64,000 nucleotides of DNA from Triplophysa rosa (taxonomy: Eukaryota > Chordata > Actinopteri > Cypriniformes > Nemacheilidae), in contig NC_079892.1 of NCBI RefSeq assembly GCF_024868665.1, forward strand, positions 9,684,251 through 9,748,250. Direction: 5' to 3'. Positions 58,845-64,000 of this stretch are shown here, piece after piece. Positions within the stretch are counted from its first letter, which is position 1, and each line of letters starts with the position of its first letter. The notes beneath the pieces were generated by a model. That model was not told the origin of the DNA and did not search any database. It was given only the letters and a program-made list of their open reading frames with translations. A program made the position numbers and the translations under genes.

Positions 58845-59020
58845 ATTGTAAAAAATGAAAAAGTAGTTTCAAAGAAGCTAGCTACTTTTTTATAGTAACT
58901 TGTAGTGTAGCTAACTACTTTTTCAGATGGGTAGCTAAACAGTAACTTAACTACTTTTATTAATGAGTAACTTGTATCTTATCTAACTACAATTTCAAAG
59001 TAGCTTCCCCAACACTGTGC
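58845..59020. repeat. Interspersed repeat with TAGCTAACTACTTTT words
   Basis: Contains several direct repeats of GTAGCTAACTACTTTTT-like words and ends CAAAGTAGCTTCCCCAACAC. It looks like a teleost interspersed repeat; no ORF. Confidence 0.5.
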
Positions 59021-60892
59021 TCATGTTTAGCATTAATCCGACACTTGTAACAGTGTCAATAAGTCAGAATGCATGAAATAGCAGAAATTTTCACTCCGAT
59101 CGGTGCTTTTTCGAAATTGCGCTTCACGTATTAGTTTATTCACTCAAGTTAAATCAGTAAGACAATTTTTTTTTTCAGTACAAACTTTGTTGGTCACTTA
59201 CATCAGTGAGGGTCAGAATCGCCTTCACGTGTACATGCAGTTCATTATGAATTTTATGATCGTTCACTGGCGAGCGAAGACAATTTTCAACTCGCATTTG
59301 GCATTTTCCGAGTGTTTTTGGTCCTGCCAACATTCTTTGCCAACTTTTCCATAAAGTATATGGGACCAACAGCAATTACAAACACATTTCCACATTGACC
59401 TCAGCAGGCAAGAGACTCTGAAATGAGTTTCTTCTGTCTCCTGTTGATGCAAAGAGAGTTTCACATTCTTACCCCCATGCAACAAAGCCATATGCAAATC
59501 TCATTCACAGAATGAGCACAATGGACATTAATCCTGTAAATAACAAATGCGTTTACATGAAACATCTGCTGTAGGCCACAGGGACACGATGGAATCTTCT
59601 GGACACTCTAGGATTATGACTACTGTCAAAAGTATTAGGTCACAAACGTTAAAATGTTGGAAAGTCAAATGACAACCTTTTTCCAATCTGATGTTATCGT
59701 GTTTGAAGGTTAGTAGGAGCTGCTGTTTACATTTATTTCTGCTCTGCCTCCACTTTTCCAGAAAAGCAAGTTGCAAGTTAGAGATCACATGTATTATATG
59801 TTTGCAGCATAAGGCTTCCAAAGGGTCTTGCCATCTGTATTTATTTCAGTTGCACACACATGCTTACAATATGAAGTAAATGTTCTGGGTTTATCACAGA
59901 GCATAACAGAAGATGTTTTTGCAGTCACTGTATATTCGTATTGAAGGGGTTACAGTAGATTCACAGCATTAAATGAGAGCTTTTTTTCCTGTTGCTAAAG
60001 GTCATGGTCAATTTTTCTTATTAAATCCACACCATCATTTTTGTTCGTTTGTTTACATTGAACAACATTCTAAATATATATAAAATATATAAAAACATAA
60101 AAAAACGGAAAGAACCTCACTTTCGCAATACAAGTCAAAAGGCATAAAGTTGATGATGCGCACTTTCTCAGTCATCTGGATTAAATGAGTCAATTCCATT
60201 ATAAAAAAAGAGACAGAAAACGTGGTTCTCCTTTAAGCATGTCTCTGTGTGTGCCAGTATGTCTCCGTTGTGTTTTTTGGGGGGTCTTTTTTGTGGTTGG
60301 GCACTGTTGATGATTGTGGTTCATGAAAGGACTTGGCGACTTCACTACGCTGTTGCTTTTGGAAAAAGCTTTGAGGTTCACTTTTGAGGAAATGCTGATC
60401 TTCCCCATCTACCGTAAACTACACAAGCCTTTATTTTATGTAACACACCCTTACAAACGTGGAGATATTTTTCGACCTGATATTATTCTTTCTGAAAAAA
60501 GAACAGATTCGAGTATGTGTTAAAACAGAATGAAATGCTTATTGTTTAATTCATTTAGTTAAACTTATAAGACTTCAATTAAACCGAATTCAAAGAAAAA
60601 GGCAGGAGAAGCAAAACGAGGCCCCCGCTGTGAATACAATCTCACTACAAACTGAGAGAGGAATTTTACAGAGATTAGCAAGGAATTTTAATGTAACACA
60701 TGTGTCATTTTCAAGAGGGGAGAAACTGATAAAAATTGGAATGACATTACTTCATATATTCATTTTGTCAAAACACTGCTATGAAAACTTGTAGACTTAT
60801 ATATTTTCAGCAATGATGGAATTTTTCTTATTTTCTCTCAGATCTCCCAGATTGTGAATGTGGGTTTATTGATCTATGAAGGCACTCAGGCA

Positions 60893-61925
60893 ATGGCACA
60901 GGCTGGCGTTCTAGCGGTGGCACTGTGTGGATTACTGGTTGCCCGGGGCGACCTAATGAAACAGGCCCGCACACCTTTGCTGCCCAATCGGCCGTTTGTA
61001 GTCTTGTGGAACGCGCCCACTGAATCCTGCCGTCTTCGATTCAAGGTTGAACATGTGTCGATAATCTAGCAAGCATCACTAAATCTGTGTGGTCCAAATA
61101 ATGAAAATGATATTTGTGGTGCAGATGTTGTAACTATATCACGTCTTTTTCTCTTGCCAGGTGGATTTGGACCTTAGCGTCTTTGACATTGTTGCTAACC
61201 ACAACGAGACCCTGAGCGGCCCCAATGTGACTATCTTTTACCATAGCCACCTTGGTTATTACCCCTATTACACCAGCTCTGGAATTCCCATCAACGGAGG
61301 CCTTCCTCAGAACCAGAGCTTGAGCAAACACCTCAGCAAAGCCCGAGCAGACATTGATAAGCTCATCCCCTTCAAGGACTTTCACGGCCTGGGCGTCATT
61401 GATTGGGAAAATTGGCGTCCGCAGTGGGTGCGCAACTGGGGCTCGAAAGACATCTACCGGAACAAGTCCAAGGAGCTTATAAGGAAACTGCATCCGAGTT
61501 GGCCGCAAAGCAAGGTGGAGAATGAAGCCAAGGAGATGTTTGAGAAAGCTGGACTGGCGTTCATGAACTCCACGCTTCTGCTGGCCGAAAGTCGTCGGCC
61601 GCACGGCCTCTGGGGTTTTTATCTCTTTCCTGACTGTTACAATTATGGTTACAAGCAGCATCCATTGCGTTACGGTGGAGAATGTCCTAATGTTGAGCAC
61701 GTTCGCAATGACCACCTGATGTGGCTGTGGAAGGGGAGCACAGCCCTCTATCCTTCCATCTATCTCGACTATGAACTCAAGTCCTCACCCAACACGGTGA
61801 AATTTGTGCACTATCGTGTCAAGGAGGCCATGCGGATTGCCTCAATTGCTCGGAATGACTATACATTGCCGGTTTTCGTCTACTCGAGGCCCTTTTATGC
61901 CTACACATTTGACGTTCTGTCAGAG
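60893..61925 (+). CDS. Secreted hyaluronidase (HYAL4/SPAM1 cluster type), 3' end missing
   Basis: Hyaluronidases of glycosyl hydrolase family 56 cleave hyaluronan or chondroitin in the matrix or lysosome. Two coding exons are visible: 60893-61045 and 61161-61925 (306 aa). The ATG at 60893 gives a signal peptide (MAQAGVLAVALCGLLVARGD). It is followed by PFVVLWNAPTESC, SVFDIVANHNET, TIFYHSHLGYYPYY, GIPINGGLPQNQSL, the catalytic GVIDWENWRPQW with D132 and E134, LWGFYLFPDCYNY and ALYPSIYLDYEL. Five N-glycosylation sequons (NET, NVT, NQS, NKS, NST) are present. The exon ends YTFDVLSE before GTGAGT, where the family continues with GESAALGA. That exon is not in the window. Intron 1 is only 115 bp and its donor, AAG before GTTGAA, is weak. 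Synteny suggests the HYAL4/SPAM1 group, but sequence alone does not exclude another paralogue. Confidence 0.9.
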
Positions 61926-62118
61926 GTGAGTAGAGTATTGCAAGTGTTTAGTAAACAATTCAGAAAAGTTAATGCTGCAGTCTGTTGCTTTTGCCTCTAT
62001 ACTGCCATCTCTGTTCGAAACATGAAATTGAAGGTTACATTATGTACTTATCTTTACGTGGGTCGAAATCAAATGACATCAAATTGAAATGTTACACAAA
62101 ATCAAATCAATAGAACTG

Positions 62119-62512
62119 TTAAAGGTCTAGTATATGGAATTTAGCGGCATCTAGTGGTGAGTAGTGGTTTGCGAACTGCAACCGAAGGCTCACTCCACCG
62201 CTCCCCTTTTCCCTCTCGAAGCACGGCGATGGCTGACACAGGATGTTGTCATGTTTTCGTTTCTTTGCCAGTTGAGATAATGTAATTTCGCGGATTGTCT
62301 GTCTGAAGTTTGTCTGTTTAGGGCTACTGTAGAAACAACATGGCGAGCTCGATGTAAGGGGACCCACAGTGTATGTAGATATAAATAGCTCATTCCAAGA
62401 TAGTAAAAACATAACACTTCATTATGTAAGGTCTTTATACACTTCTGAACACATAGTTATGTATATTTTATTGCATTTCTGTCAATAGATACTTTCCACA
62501 CTGGACCTTTAA
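62119..62512 (-). mobile_element. Family B element, full inverted copy
   Basis: TTAAAGGTCTAGTATATGGA at the left and CACTGGACCTTTAAA at the right. Internal order is the reverse of 17827-18213 (CACAGTGTATGTAGATATAA, GTAAGGTCTTTATACACTTC). Confidence 0.8.
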
Positions 62513-63309
62513 ACTACTTTGAACAATCTGCAAGGTTCTTACCAACTTTTGCATTTCCAAATTCTTGAAAACACATTTTCAAGAATGTTACTGACAAAGG
62601 CGTCTGCAGGAAACTGTCAAGCACACATTGTTTAAATCACTTGTCAAATACTTGAATGACAGACCCTGCCCATTAGCCACCCTCCTCCACATCATGTTAA
62701 ATGCCAGAGATATGCTTAAACACTCATCTGTCACCTAATTATGAGAGGAATGTTCCACATCAAACCCTGCAGTAGGTCTGCAGTCCTGTCTTCAGTTAAA
62801 TGGGACCACCCGCCTTTTCTAGACAGTGAAATACATCAATAATGTACTTATTATAACTAGTTCGAGTTACGACTATAAAAGCTTCCACATGTTCATTGTG
62901 ATGGTACAGGCTCAAGGCCATCGGTTACATGTAGGCCTACAGTATTGTTGTGGTCTCTCAAATTTTAACCACCAGATCCTATCCGATGATACAGTACACT
63001 GAATAAAGAATTTTTGCTCCTTGTTTTGCTCCAAATGTTGTCATTACATGGTTCATGTTCAATCATCAAATGTAATCCATTCAAGTTGGACTTCTTGAAT
63101 AGCTTGTGTTGTGTAAAAAAGTTGAAACAGAGGATTTCAAGTTCCCAGCATGCATTAGGACAGCACGTTTTTGTGTTATTTGATGTGTTTTTCAGTCAAA
63201 GGAAACATTTGCTAATGTGTAAAGTTAAATCTTTGAGTTTTAGAAGAGTTTGTTAAATTTTTGAGTTAACAAACTCAAACTGTGGAAGGACTGTGACTGT
63301 GGAAGGTTA

Positions 63310-63526
63310 CATTTAACTCAACTCAACTCAACTCAACTTTATTTATATAGCGCTTTTACAATTTTCATTGTTACAAAGCAGCTGTACAGGAGACACATTG
63401 ACTACAAGCAAAACAATCAAAGTTGTACCTGCAAAAACAAGAAAAGGTTGAAAACACAGAAGACAGACACACCCACACACAAAACACTCCACACACACAA
63501 CACGCACCAACACACACAGACACAGA

Positions 63527-63591
<65 letters not shown>

Positions 63592-63925
63592 CGTACACAG
63601 ACAAGTACGCACACACACACACCACACACACACACGCTCAGTGAGAGCACACATTTAGGATAAAGGAGAGAGAAGCACAGGTCAAATATAACAGACTATA
63701 AATTCCTATATGCAATATTAATTAAGTAAAACTTTAAAATTCTAAAGCAGCCCCCCCGGTCAGGCAGATAGTGCAAAAACAGTATGCAAACGGTGGCGAG
63801 GAACCCAAAACTCTAATCGAGAAAAAAAACCTCAGGAGAACCCAGGCCCAACCAGGGGATTCCAGTTCCCCTCTGGCAAAAGCTGCTGCCTCTGCACAAG
63901 CTCCAGAGAACTTGCACAACAAGGC
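63310..63925. repeat. Dispersed teleost repeat with ACTCA start
   Basis: Begins with several ACTCA units, then TTTATTTATATAGCGCTTTT and ACAAAGCAGCTGTACAGG. It continues after the CA tract with GGTGGCGAGGAACCCAAAAC and AGGGGATTCCAGTTCCCCTC. These are words I associate with high-copy fish repeats; the family is not named here. Confidence 0.6.
63529..63589. repeat. (CA)n microsatellite
   Basis: About 30 uninterrupted CA units, flanked by shorter interrupted CA-rich stretches (63465-63640). It produces false ORFs of alternating Cys-Val or His-Thr. Confidence 0.98.
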
Positions 63926-64000
63926 TAAATAAAATAAATAAACTTATAATAAAATAAATTATAGTTTAAGATTATCATTAATAATCTAATAGCATTTGAA

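Larger units (their letters stand above)
55527..60892. other. Intergenic region upstream of the hyaluronidase
   Basis: No gene is recognised. It contains the 3' UTR of the dsRBD gene (to about 56020), an inverted family B remnant (56238-56380) and a repeat of TAGCTAACTACTTTTT words at about 58845-59020. Between 59020 and 60800 I see no coding signal. An acceptor (CTCTCAG at about 60840) before the hyaluronidase ATG implies at least one untranslated leader exon in this interval. Confidence 0.5.
61926..64000. other. Hyaluronidase intron and repeats to the window end
   Basis: No further hyaluronidase exon is seen. The interval holds a family B element (62119-62512), AT-rich sequence, and from 63310 a dispersed repeat with a long CA microsatellite. 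Confidence 0.55.

Noticed and set aside
61134..61715. 193-codon ORF on the minus strand
   Set aside because: It is the exact antisense of the hyaluronidase exon 61161-61925, which has clear family motifs.
63343..63663. Cys-Val and His-Thr repeat ORFs
   Set aside because: They are translations of the CA microsatellite.

Overview
The window is nuclear DNA of a bony fish, most likely a cyprinid. Genes are split by short introns with vertebrate-type splice sites, and introns and intergenic DNA are full of short palindromic DNA transposons, teleost LINE fragments and microsatellites of cyprinid character. The gene order iqub(-), asb15(+), lmod2(+), wasl(-), hyaluronidase(+) matches the vertebrate block on human 7q31. 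There is no sign of ndufa5 between iqub and asb15, and an extra gene sits between wasl and the hyaluronidase.

Layout: 35-4613 (-) holds the first ten coding exons of iqub, a ciliary radial-spoke protein; its 3' end lies off the left edge. 8320-15891 (+) is a complete nine-exon asb15 (572 aa), an ankyrin/SOCS-box substrate receptor of muscle, with an L2-like LINE antisense in one intron. 17313-19932 (+) is a dead lmod2: in-frame TAG, a transposon inside exon 1, a frameshift and loss of most of the protein. 23732-44255 (-) is a complete eleven-exon wasl (N-WASP, 499 aa). 47019-55526 (+) is a twenty-exon gene for a 1152-aa protein. 60893-61925 (+) is the 5' part of a secreted hyaluronidase that continues past the right edge.

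The most interesting locus is 47019-55526. Its first ~204 residues match the CXorf38/DUF4559 family and carry an intact HEPN motif (R-N-K-V-M-H). A predicted helical linker and up to nine full or half double-stranded-RNA-binding domains follow. All exon joins keep frame, every intron from the fifth onward is phase 1, and one dsRBD module has been duplicated recently. The architecture suggests a dsRNA sensor coupled to a HEPN RNase or RNA-binding domain, that is, a candidate innate-immunity factor of fish. The function is inferred, not shown.

iqub, asb15, wasl and the hyaluronidase are conserved neighbours with unrelated jobs (cilium, muscle protein turnover, actin nucleation, matrix degradation). 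Exon boundaries were set by hand from splice consensus, reading phase and family similarity. No database search was run.
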